Part shown: piece by piece, positions 6,847 to 12,753 of the stretch
Layout: each line of letters begins with the position of its first letter
How positions within the stretch are numbered: the stretch's first letter is position 1
Origin: Methanoregulaceae archaeon
Lineage (GTDB): Archaea > Halobacteriota > Methanomicrobia > Methanomicrobiales > Methanospirillaceae
NCBI GenBank assembly: GCA_025453715.1
Contig: JALOPT010000014.1
Location: 1 to 15,815 of the forward strand
Length of the DNA: 15,815 nt
Reading direction: 5' to 3'
Notes under the pieces: model-generated
The model's input: the letters and a program-made list of their open reading frames with translations, nothing else
What the model was told of the DNA's origin: nothing
The model's database searches: none
Position numbers and translations under genes: made by a program

Positions 6847-7112
6847 CACTCCGCGTATTGCGCCCTGAGCTGTTCACGTTCTTCATGAGACAGGTCTTTT
6901 TTCCTGGTCTTATGTATATGCTGCTCAAGCTGTGAGACAATATTTTCGGCCACCCTGAAGTCCTCGACTTCAAGATAATGACTGGCACGCCTTACATCAA
7001 TCGTTGCCCCGCATATCGGGCATAGTTTCCACTCCTGGAAACGGTCGACATAGGTAAAAGTTTTGCAACCGCCGCATCGTATCACAAGATAACCTGCTGA
7101 CACGTTACACAT
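6828..7112 (-). CDS. DUF1922-like zinc-ribbon protein
   Basis: This 94-residue protein has a single zinc ribbon built from CxxC pairs Cys13/Cys16 (RCGGCK) and Cys31/Cys34 (LCPICG), preceded by YLVIR. It is followed by a DVRRASHYLEVEDFRVAENIV segment and a charged helical tail ending AEWIRGQS. This resembles, from memory, the small archaeal DUF1922 proteins such as M. thermautotrophicus MTH1184, which share the start, the ribbon and the helix after it. The function of that family is not established; nucleic-acid or protein binding is a guess. Two in-frame TAG codons lie just upstream, so the ATG at 7112 is the earliest possible ATG start. A GTG at codon 4 is an alternative. Only a weak GAG serves as Shine-Dalgarno, and a 6-bp imperfect hairpin (about 7118-7133) lies just before the start. 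Confidence 0.75.
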   Translation of the reverse strand: MCNVSAGYLVIRCGGCKTFTYVDRFQEWKLCPICGATIDVRRASHYLEVEDFRVAENIVSQLEQHIHKTRKKDLSHEEREQLRAQYAEWIRGQS

Positions 7113-7170
7113 TATCTCGTGGCGCTAACGCTACCATGAAATAACCCTCACATAACGTCTATTTGTTCTT

Positions 7171-7236
7171 TCCCTGTATACATAATTATCCATAGAGCAG
7201 GGAACCGTATCTGAATCCCTGTAATACGGTTTTTTT
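7171..7236 (+). promoter_or_regulatory. Attenuator-like alternative hairpins with a T-run
   Basis: An 8-bp perfect stem, AACCGTAT (7203-7210) with ATACGGTT (7224-7231), is followed by T to 7236, giving a terminator-like hairpin on the plus strand. CAGGGA at 7198-7203 can pair either with TCCCTG at 7171-7176 or with a second TCCCTG at 7216-7221. The second pairing crosses the terminator stem, so the folds exclude each other. No plus-strand gene is nearby, so it may end a small plus-strand RNA. Alternatively it may act as leader structure in the minus-strand transcript. Confidence 0.4.
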
Positions 7237-7412
7237 GGGAGAACACGAAATATCAATTGGCAATCCCGGATGTTACCGGTGTTGTAAGGATATAAGAAGA
7301 GATCTTCAATATTTTATAGTAAAAAATGTACCCTCATACCTGTTCCTCTTGGAAACTTACGTGCAGAGAAATGTTTCCTTTCAAAATTCAATCCGATGAA
7401 ATTACCGGCCTT

Positions 7413-7441
7413 GCATTCATCATTTCGAAATGACTGAATGC
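7413..7441. repeat. 29-nt near-perfect palindrome
   Basis: GCATTCA (7413-7419) pairs with TGAATGC (7435-7441), and between them TCATTTCGAAATGA (7420-7433) is a perfect 14-nt palindrome. The only asymmetry is one extra C at 7434. Such symmetry suggests a dimeric regulator site, or an RNA hairpin of about 12 bp with a small loop. No T-run follows. Confidence 0.5.
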
Positions 7442-7512
7442 TGATAAATTGGTTAGAACCTACACGGTAACAGTCAATAACTTTTCAGGTCTGACGCCAG
7501 AATGATCCGGTG

Positions 7513-7528
7513 AAAAATACCAAAAAAA
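7513..7528 (-). terminator. T-rich terminator after Sec61-beta
   Basis: On the minus strand a T7 run (7528-7522) begins two bases after the Sec61-beta stop, followed by a T5 run (7517-7513). This is a typical archaeal U-tract terminator and indicates that the small gene is transcribed alone. Confidence 0.55.
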
Positions 7529-7530
7529 GA

Positions 7531-7692
7531 TTATTTCCAGATAATGTCCAGTACAAAAATAAATGCCCCGATGGCTGCTGCCACCACAATAACTGCAATG
7601 GGGCTGATATGGACGGCCCGCCGGTCTTCACTCTCGTAATAATTGACGAGACCTGCCGATGAGAGGAGTCTTCCACCCTGTTTCTTTGCCAT
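7531..7692 (-). CDS. secG: Preprotein translocase subunit Sec61-beta (SecG homologue)
   Basis: This 53-residue protein begins MAKKQGGRLLSSAGLVNYYE, has an acidic turn (SED), and then a single hydrophobic segment at about 31-51 (PIAVIVVAAAIGAFIFVLDI) ending in IWK. The order of Lys-rich start, SSAGL-(V/M)-x-Y(F/Y), acidic turn and one tail-anchoring helix is the pattern of archaeal Sec61-beta. This subunit joins SecY and SecE in the membrane channel that exports and inserts proteins. The length is normal for archaea, and its small size makes it easy to miss in automated gene lists. No strong Shine-Dalgarno precedes the ATG. A TATA element about 26 bases upstream suggests a leaderless mRNA. A T7 run follows the stop directly. 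Confidence 0.9.
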   Translation of the reverse strand: MAKKQGGRLLSSAGLVNYYESEDRRAVHISPIAVIVVAAAIGAFIFVLDIIWK

Positions 7693-7713
7693 ACAAAGCT
7701 ATTTCTCATTCTC

Positions 7714-7723
7714 AATATATAAA
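7714..7723. promoter_or_regulatory. Symmetric TATA element shared by divergent genes
   Basis: AATATATAAA on the plus strand reads TTTATATATT on the minus strand, and both orientations match the archaeal TATA box. Its centre is about 25 bases from the amidohydrolase ATG (7743) and about 26 bases from the Sec61-beta ATG (7692). Those are the standard TATA-to-start distances, so both mRNAs could be leaderless or nearly so. Confidence 0.6.
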
Positions 7724-7742
7724 TGGGTGTTAAGGATTTTTT

Positions 7743-8786
7743 ATGGACCATGAAGTGACGGTCAGCGGCCATGCCCTCCTGGGAGAGTCGCTTGAGGAGC
7801 GCCCCGTCACAATTGTTGTGAAATCCGGGATTATCACTCACATCGAGGACGACCCTCATCCGGGAGACAACTGGATTATACCTGCATTTTTTAATGCTCA
7901 CACGCACCTCGGGGACAGTGTTGCGATGGATACCTTTACCGATGGTGACCTCGTTTCACTGGTCACACCCCCTGACGGGCTGAAACACCGGCTCCTTGCG
8001 CTTGCGTCCCGTGATGATACTATTTCCGGGATGCGTTCCAGTATCCAGGCAATGGTCCGGAGTGGTACGGCTGGTTGCGCGGATTTTCGTGAAGGAGGCA
8101 TAAACGGGACCAGGATGCTGCAGGAAGCTGGAAAATCCTTAATCCCGGAACTTATCATCCTTGGTCGCGAAGGAGGAGAACTGGTTGCTGATGGGCTTGG
8201 TGTCAGCAGTGTACGTGATGTGCCTCACCTTGAACGGGTGGTAAGTGAGGCCCGGAACAATAACAAATTAATTGCCTTCCATGCCGGTGAAAAAGACCCG
8301 GATGACATTGATAGTGCCCTTTCGTTTAACCCGGACCTGCTAATCCATTGCACACATGCAACCCGGGTCCAGCTGAGACGGTGTGCTGATGAAGGTATCC
8401 CCATTGCGGTCTGTCCCCGATCAAACTGGGCCCTGGGTGTTGCCGGTTCCACGACAGAACCCCCGCTTCACGACATGATCGACCTCGGCTGCCGGGTATT
8501 CATCGGAACTGACAACGTGATGTTTATCCAGCCTGACATGTTTGCAGAGATGGCATTTGCACACTATGTATACCGGGTACCACCTGCCATGCTGATAAGG
8601 GCTGCCATTGAAGGATCTTTGCTCGGTAAAAATTCGTTTTTCATCCGGAAAGGGGTCCCCGCGAGATTTTTTGTTATGAACCCAGGCACCTCCAATATGC
8701 GCTTCAGTCTCGATCACCTCTCAACAATCGTAAAACGAGGCTCTTCAGCCAGCATCCTCAAGAAGATTTTTATTTTAGAGAGCTAA
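7743..8786 (+). CDS. Metal-dependent amidohydrolase (TRZ/ATZ deaminase-like)
   Basis: This 347-residue protein has the amidohydrolase TIM-barrel signature. The HxH pair is His53/His55 in NAHTHLGDS. Further metal or catalytic candidates are His180 and Glu183 in FHAGE, His202 and His205 in IHCTHAT, and Asp257 in GTDN. VCPRSNWALG (223-232) is typical of the cytosine, guanine and adenosine-type deaminase branch. A short N-terminal beta segment (1-45) and the C-terminal FFVMN strand form the usual composite sandwich. At 347 residues it is shorter than most TRZ/ATZ members, which run about 400-440. The likely reaction is hydrolytic deamination of a purine-like or related heterocycle, but the substrate is unknown. 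AAGGA at 7732-7736 could be a Shine-Dalgarno, although the TATA position predicts a near-leaderless start. The USP gene follows after 28 bases. Confidence 0.87.
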   Translation: MDHEVTVSGHALLGESLEERPVTIVVKSGIITHIEDDPHPGDNWIIPAFFNAHTHLGDSVAMDTFTDGDLVSLVTPPDGLKHRLLALASRDDTISGMRSSIQAMVRSGTAGCADFREGGINGTRMLQEAGKSLIPELIILGREGGELVADGLGVSSVRDVPHLERVVSEARNNNKLIAFHAGEKDPDDIDSALSFNPDLLIHCTHATRVQLRRCADEGIPIAVCPRSNWALGVAGSTTEPPLHDMIDLGCRVFIGTDNVMFIQPDMFAEMAFAHYVYRVPPAMLIRAAIEGSLLGKNSFFIRKGVPARFFVMNPGTSNMRFSLDHLSTIVKRGSSASILKKIFILES

Positions 8787-8814
8787 CTCATAAAGAAGAC
8801 TATTTTGTGGGGTA

Positions 8815-9246
8815 ATGATGTTTGGTAAAATACTCGTCGCAATCGACGGATCGGGAATGAGTGGACACGCACTCCAGACCGCAATTGACGAAGCCAGGGT
8901 ATGGAAAGCAGCACTTCATGTAATATATGTTGTTGAGACCGGGCTCTTTTCATCACTGCCTATGGACAACACCTGGGAGATCATGCTTTCTATGCTTGAG
9001 AAAGAAGGGGGAAAAGCAATAGCAGAAGCAAAAAAGCAGGCTGATAGTAAGGGAGTAGTGATTACACCTCACCTGAAACAAGGCCATGCAGGCAATGAAA
9101 TAGTGAAAGCCGCAGGGGATACTGGTGCCGATGTGGTGATAGTCGGGTCCCACGGAAAAAGCAACGTGGACCGGCTGCTGCTTGGAAGCGTAAGCTCATT
9201 TGTCGTGTCAAACTGCCCCGTTGCAGTCCTGGTGGTGAGAGCATAA
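8815..9246 (+). CDS. Universal stress protein, ATP-binding UspA type
   Basis: This 143-residue single-domain protein opens with FGKILVAIDGS, whose Asp11 normally contacts adenine nucleotide. It ends with the ATP-binding loop GSHGKSNVDRLLLGS at 111-125, which fits G-2x-G-9x-G(S/T) exactly, followed by VSNCPVAVLVVRA. Such proteins bind ATP, often form dimers and act as stress or energy-state sensors. Two ATG codons are adjacent (8815 and 8818); a G-rich GGGGT precedes them, and the second is slightly better spaced. It lies 28 bases after the amidohydrolase and only 5 bases before the CBS gene, so the USP and CBS proteins are probably co-expressed and may both sense adenylates. Confidence 0.93.
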   Translation: MMFGKILVAIDGSGMSGHALQTAIDEARVWKAALHVIYVVETGLFSSLPMDNTWEIMLSMLEKEGGKAIAEAKKQADSKGVVITPHLKQGHAGNEIVKAAGDTGADVVIVGSHGKSNVDRLLLGSVSSFVVSNCPVAVLVVRA

Positions 9247-9251
9247 CAGAG

Positions 9252-10100
9252 ATGCTGGTTAAAGACTTCATGACCGCGGATGTGGTCAATGTTGAAATCC
9301 CGGGGAACCGGGATGATGTACTTAAAATCCTGAAGCGGACAGGAATCAGCGGGGTACCGGTGCTGAAAGGAGGTAAACTGGTAGGGATCATTACCCGGAA
9401 AGACCTCCTCCGGAAAGCAGAAGAGACCCAGCTTGGTCTCCTGATGACCGCTGACCCTATTGTGATCAGCCCTGATGCCCCATTGAGCGAGGCTGCAAAA
9501 CTACTCGTCACCCATAATGTCCGCAGGCTGCCGGTCATTGAAGATGGCACTCTTCTGGGGCTGATAAGTATCGCGGACCTTATCCACGCCATTGCCACGC
9601 TCCGGATCAAAGAGGAAATAAAGGACCTCTACACCAGCCAGACGTTCGCACTATGGGAAGAGACCCCCCTGCCAGTCGTCGGGCGTGTCATGGAAATTTC
9701 AGGGTTTGAGGCAATTCCCATCCTGGATGCGGAAAGTAAACTCCAGGGCATCATATCCGAACGTGACCTTATCAGGCATTCCTCAATTGAAGATACCGTG
9801 GAGATTAGCGATTTCTCTAACGGTACTGATGATGATGAGTGGACCTGGGAGAGCATCCGAGACATGCACACTATCAGTTACGGTATTTCGAAAATTCAGC
9901 TGCCACCAAGACCGGTAAAAACAGCGATGGTAAAGAATGTGGTAGCAGTCCCGATTAATTCCGAAGTAAGTGATTGTGCACTGAAGATGAAACGTGCCCG
10001 GGTAGACCAGTTACCGGTGATCAATGGTGACAAGAAACTCGTCGCGATGCTTTTTGACCGTGAGCTCATCAGGGTGCTCTGCAACCCTGCCATTCAATAA
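9252..10100 (+). CDS. Protein with four CBS motifs
   Basis: This 282-residue protein consists almost entirely of CBS motifs forming two Bateman modules: about 1-57 (VKDFMT...GKLVGIITRKDLL), 63-118 (LMTADPIVIS...LLGLISIADLI), 124-178 (ending LQGIISERDLI) and 222-278 (KTAMVKNVVAVP...KLVAMLFDRELI). No enzymatic or DNA-binding domain is attached. An acidic linker with two tryptophans (about 183-215, NGTDDDEWTWE) separates the third and fourth motifs. CBS pairs commonly bind AMP, ADP, ATP or SAM, so it is a plausible free-standing ligand sensor that acts on a partner. It starts 5 bases after the USP stop with only a weak ribosome binding site, suggesting translational coupling. psmB follows after an 86-base gap with its own promoter-like elements. 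Confidence 0.92.
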   Translation: MLVKDFMTADVVNVEIPGNRDDVLKILKRTGISGVPVLKGGKLVGIITRKDLLRKAEETQLGLLMTADPIVISPDAPLSEAAKLLVTHNVRRLPVIEDGTLLGLISIADLIHAIATLRIKEEIKDLYTSQTFALWEETPLPVVGRVMEISGFEAIPILDAESKLQGIISERDLIRHSSIEDTVEISDFSNGTDDDEWTWESIRDMHTISYGISKIQLPPRPVKTAMVKNVVAVPINSEVSDCALKMKRARVDQLPVINGDKKLVAMLFDRELIRVLCNPAIQ

Positions 10101-10140
10101 AAACCTTTAAATTTATTGATGTCATCATATTCCTCAAACG

Positions 10141-10148
10141 CTTTTAAG
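10141..10148 (+). promoter_or_regulatory. TATA-like element upstream of psmB
   Basis: CTTTTAAG lies about 40 bases before the psmB ATG and could place initiation near 10170, giving a leader of roughly 17 bases. The region 10101-10186 is strongly AT-rich, and an alternative box is the TTTAAATTTA at about 10107-10116. Confidence 0.35.
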
Positions 10149-10162
10149 AATTTTTCCAGCGT

Positions 10163-10176
10163 CTAAAATATTTTAG
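10163..10176. repeat. 14-nt perfect palindrome at the psmB start region
   Basis: CTAAAATATTTTAG is fully symmetric and touches the psmB Shine-Dalgarno (AGGGTG at 10175-10180). It could be an operator overlapping the predicted start point, a TATA element itself, or a weak RNA hairpin masking the ribosome binding site. Confidence 0.4.
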
Positions 10177-10186
10177 GGTGTTTCAT

Positions 10187-10828
10187 ATGAATGAACCGTA
10201 CCAGGAACCTCTCAAAGGGACGACCACGGTTGGTCTGGTGTTTTCTGAAGGAGTCGTCCTTGCCACAGAGAAAAGGGCAACAATGGGATATTTCATCGCC
10301 AGTAAAAAGGCAAAGAAAGTCTACCAGATCTCTGACCGTATCGGCATGACAACAGCAGGTGGCGTCGGTGATGCACAGCAGCTTGCCCGGGTAATGACAG
10401 TAGAAAGCAGCCTGTACCAGATCCGGCGTGGCCGGGCAATCGCAGTAGGAGCAGCTTCAACGCTCCTCTCGAATTTACTGAATGCAAACCGCTATTTCCC
10501 GTATTATGTCCAGCTCCTCGTTGGCGGGGTGGACGAAAAAGGCCCTTCCATATACTCGGTTGATGCTATGGGTGGTGCAACAATGGAAGAAGAGATTGTT
10601 GCAACAGGTTCCGGGTCTCCCGGTGCTTACGGGGTCCTTGAAGACCGGTTTAAAAAGGACATGAATGAAGAAGAAGCAATTGAATTGGCCATCAGGGCAA
10701 TAAAAGCTGCAATGAGACGTGATGCAGGGTCCGGTGAAGGTATCCACGTTGTTGTCATTACCAAAGAAAGTTACATGGAGATTGCTGATGAGCAGGTCCA
10801 GAAGGCGCTTTCAGCACTCGCCGCATAA
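10187..10828 (+). CDS. psmB: Proteasome beta subunit (20S core, N-terminal nucleophile hydrolase)
   Basis: From the ATG at 10187 the product has 213 residues. A short propeptide (MNEPYQEPLKG) is followed by TTTVGLVF, where autocleavage between Gly11 and Thr12 exposes the catalytic threonine. In mature numbering Glu17 and Lys33 are present (ATEKRATMGY...KKAKKVYQI), matching my memory of the Thermoplasma enzyme, as are TGSGSPGAYGVLE and RDAGSGEG. Beta subunits form the inner rings of the 20S particle that degrades unfolded proteins, together with PsmA and PAN, neither of which is here. I prefer ATG 10187 over GTG 10178 because AGGGTG at 10175-10180 then forms a Shine-Dalgarno 6 bases upstream, and the GTG is part of it. 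A 14-nt palindrome overlaps this site. fttA follows after 24 bases. Confidence 0.97.
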   Translation: MNEPYQEPLKGTTTVGLVFSEGVVLATEKRATMGYFIASKKAKKVYQISDRIGMTTAGGVGDAQQLARVMTVESSLYQIRRGRAIAVGAASTLLSNLLNANRYFPYYVQLLVGGVDEKGPSIYSVDAMGGATMEEEIVATGSGSPGAYGVLEDRFKKDMNEEEAIELAIRAIKAAMRRDAGSGEGIHVVVITKESYMEIADEQVQKALSALAA

Positions 10829-10832
10829 CTGC

Positions 10833-10840
10833 TTTTTTTT
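10833..10840 (+). terminator. T8 tract between psmB and fttA
   Basis: Eight T in a row start 5 bases after the psmB stop and end just before the likely fttA Shine-Dalgarno (AGGA, 10841-10844). Such U-tracts act as archaeal intrinsic or FttA-assisted termination signals, so transcription into fttA may be partly attenuated here. Confidence 0.4.
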
Positions 10841-10852
10841 AGGACGGATTGA

Positions 10853-12742
10853 ATGCTAATTGAAGAGAGATTGAAAGAACTTAAGGATAAGATTAACGAA
10901 AAGGTGCCTTCCGGCATCACCGTATCAGATGTGGAATTTGAAGGGCCTGAACTGGTCATTTATACAGACGACCCCAAAAAATTTGCCGATGAGGCGGATC
11001 TTATCAAAGTACTGGCCAGGGACCTGCGGAAACGTATCGTGGTCCGCCCGAACGTGCTGGAAGACCCGGACAGGGCAATCGGGGAGATCCGGGCAGTCGT
11101 AGCCGATAATGCAGGAATTACGGATATCTTCTTTGATGCTGACACCGGTGAAGTACTGATCGAGGCAGAAAAACCCGGGGTTGTGATCGGAAAAAACGGG
11201 GCAACACTTCGTGAGATTACAAAACACATTGGCTGGACCCCTAAAGTGGTCAGGACACCACCTATTGAAAGTTCCACAGTAAAACAGGTCCGCCAGTACC
11301 TCCGATCAGTTAACGAAGACCGTAAAATATTCTTAAGAACAATCGGACGCCGCATTCACCGTGATATAACAAGCAAGGACCAGTGGGCAAGAGTGACAAT
11401 GCTTGGCTGCTGCAGGGAAGTAGGAAGGGCAGCATTCCTGCTTACAACACCCGAAAGCAGGGTTTTAATCGACTGCGGGGAAAAACCTGACAATAGTAAC
11501 AGCACACCATACCTCTATGTACCTGAAATACACCCGCTTTCACAGCTCGACGCGGTTGTGCTGACCCATGCTCACCTTGATCATTGTGCCCTTGTCCCTC
11601 TGCTTTATAAGTATGGATACGATGGCCCCGTTTACAGCACGCCTCCGACGCGTGACCTTTCGGCAATGCTCCAGCTGGACTACCTTGATGTAATCCACAA
11701 AGAAGACAGAAAAGTCCCATACTCCTCGAACGAAGTCAAGACCTATATCAAACATTCTATTACCCTTAATTATGGGAACGTGACTGATATTGCACCCGAT
11801 ATTAAACTGACATTCCATAATGCAGGTCATATCCTCGGTTCCGCCATCGCCCATTTCCATATTGGTGACGGGCTCTATAATATCGCATTTACCGGGGACT
11901 TCAACTACAGTAAGAGTCGTCTTTTCAACCCGGCAACCGCAAATTTCCCCCGTCTTGAAGCACTTTTCATGGAGAGTACCTACGGGGGTTCCGACAATAT
12001 GCAGCCGGCAAGGTCGGATGCGGAAGAGAAATTGTACGAGACGATTAATATTGTGCTTTCAAGAGGTGGGAAAGTCATCATTCCGGCATTCGCCGTTGGC
12101 CGTTCGCAGGAAGTAATGCTGGCCCTGGAAGAAGGCATGAGAAAAGAGAAGATCCCGAATGTAAAGATCTACCTCGATGGTATGATCAGGGAAGCCACGG
12201 CAATTCACACTACCTATCCTGAATACTTAAACAGTGACCTCCGTAACCAGATCTTTAAAGAGGGAATGAACCCGTTCCTTTCAGAGAGCTTTGTTGCAGT
12301 GGATTCATCAGACCTTCGCGAAAGGGTCATCAACGGCGACCCGTGTGTCATCATTACAACAAGCGGGATGATGAACGGAGGACCGGTAATGGAGTACCTG
12401 AGCAATCTTGCCGCAGATGAACGAAATGCACTCGTCTTTGTCGGGTACCAGGCAGATGGCACACTTGGAAGGCGTATCCAGAAAGGGTGGCGTGAAGTCC
12501 CGCTAGGCCGTGGTAAAACTATCGTGATAAATCTCGAGATTGTCACGGTTGACGGGTTCTCAGGGCATTCTGACCGGAGACAACTCATGAATTATGTGGG
12601 CCAGGTCCAGCCAAGACCTGAAAAGATATTCACTATTCATGGAGATGAGAACAAAACTATCGACCTGGCCAGCTCCCTATACAAGCGTTACCATATCCAG
12701 ACCCAATCACCGATGAACCTTGAAACCTACCGGATGATTTAA
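10853..12742 (+). CDS. fttA: aCPSF1/FttA: KH-metallo-beta-lactamase-beta-CASP ribonuclease and termination factor
   Basis: This 629-residue protein has the complete archaeal aCPSF1 layout. The N-terminal KH region (about 1-175) includes a GxxG-type loop, VVIGKNGATLREI, at about 110-122. The metallo-beta-lactamase domain starts near 180 and has THAHLDH at 238-244 as zinc ligands, GHILGS at 325-330 and TGDF at 347-350. The beta-CASP insertion lies at about 395-540 (PAFAVGRSQE, TTSGMMNGGP). The C-terminal ligands are His572 in FSGHSD and His596 in IHGDE. Studies in Methanococcus and Thermococcus show that this family cleaves RNA behind U-tracts and terminates transcription genome-wide. All metal ligands appear present, so it should be active. 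Its pairing with psmB is, as I recall, seen in other methanogens. A T8 tract lies in the 24-base gap upstream. Confidence 0.97.
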   Translation: MLIEERLKELKDKINEKVPSGITVSDVEFEGPELVIYTDDPKKFADEADLIKVLARDLRKRIVVRPNVLEDPDRAIGEIRAVVADNAGITDIFFDADTGEVLIEAEKPGVVIGKNGATLREITKHIGWTPKVVRTPPIESSTVKQVRQYLRSVNEDRKIFLRTIGRRIHRDITSKDQWARVTMLGCCREVGRAAFLLTTPESRVLIDCGEKPDNSNSTPYLYVPEIHPLSQLDAVVLTHAHLDHCALVPLLYKYGYDGPVYSTPPTRDLSAMLQLDYLDVIHKEDRKVPYSSNEVKTYIKHSITLNYGNVTDIAPDIKLTFHNAGHILGSAIAHFHIGDGLYNIAFTGDFNYSKSRLFNPATANFPRLEALFMESTYGGSDNMQPARSDAEEKLYETINIVLSRGGKVIIPAFAVGRSQEVMLALEEGMRKEKIPNVKIYLDGMIREATAIHTTYPEYLNSDLRNQIFKEGMNPFLSESFVAVDSSDLRERVINGDPCVIITTSGMMNGGPVMEYLSNLAADERNALVFVGYQADGTLGRRIQKGWREVPLGRGKTIVINLEIVTVDGFSGHSDRRQLMNYVGQVQPRPEKIFTIHGDENKTIDLASSLYKRYHIQTQSPMNLETYRMI

Positions 12743-12753
12743 AATTTTGTGTT

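Larger units (their letters stand above)
7113..7530. other. Structured intergenic region upstream of the zinc-ribbon gene
   Basis: This 418-base gap separates two minus-strand genes. A minus-strand TATA-like ACTATAAAATA (about 7310-7320) could start a transcript near 7290 with a leader of about 180 bases for the zinc-ribbon gene. The gap contains the attenuator-like fold at 7171-7236, a GGAAAC/GTTTCC inverted repeat at 7351-7378 and the near-palindrome at 7413-7441. I found no ORF with a convincing ribosome binding site. The density of inverted repeats makes a noncoding RNA or complex leader plausible. Confidence 0.45.

Noticed and set aside
6595..6849. Minus-strand 84-codon ORF after the zinc ribbon gene
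   Set aside because: No Shine-Dalgarno, overlaps the zinc-ribbon end in another frame, and covers an inverted repeat; no domain recognised.
7326..7433. Plus-strand 35-codon ORF (MYPHTCSSWK...) in the structured gap
   Set aside because: No ribosome binding site, and its end runs into the near-palindrome; Cys residues alone are not enough to call a gene.
7485..7907. Minus-strand 140-codon ORF spanning the divergent promoter
   Set aside because: It crosses the shared TATA region and is out of frame with the clear Sec61-beta gene inside it, so it is a chance frame.
10178..10186. GTG upstream start for psmB
   Set aside because: The GTG forms part of the AGGGTG Shine-Dalgarno for ATG 10187, which gives a normal 11-residue propeptide.
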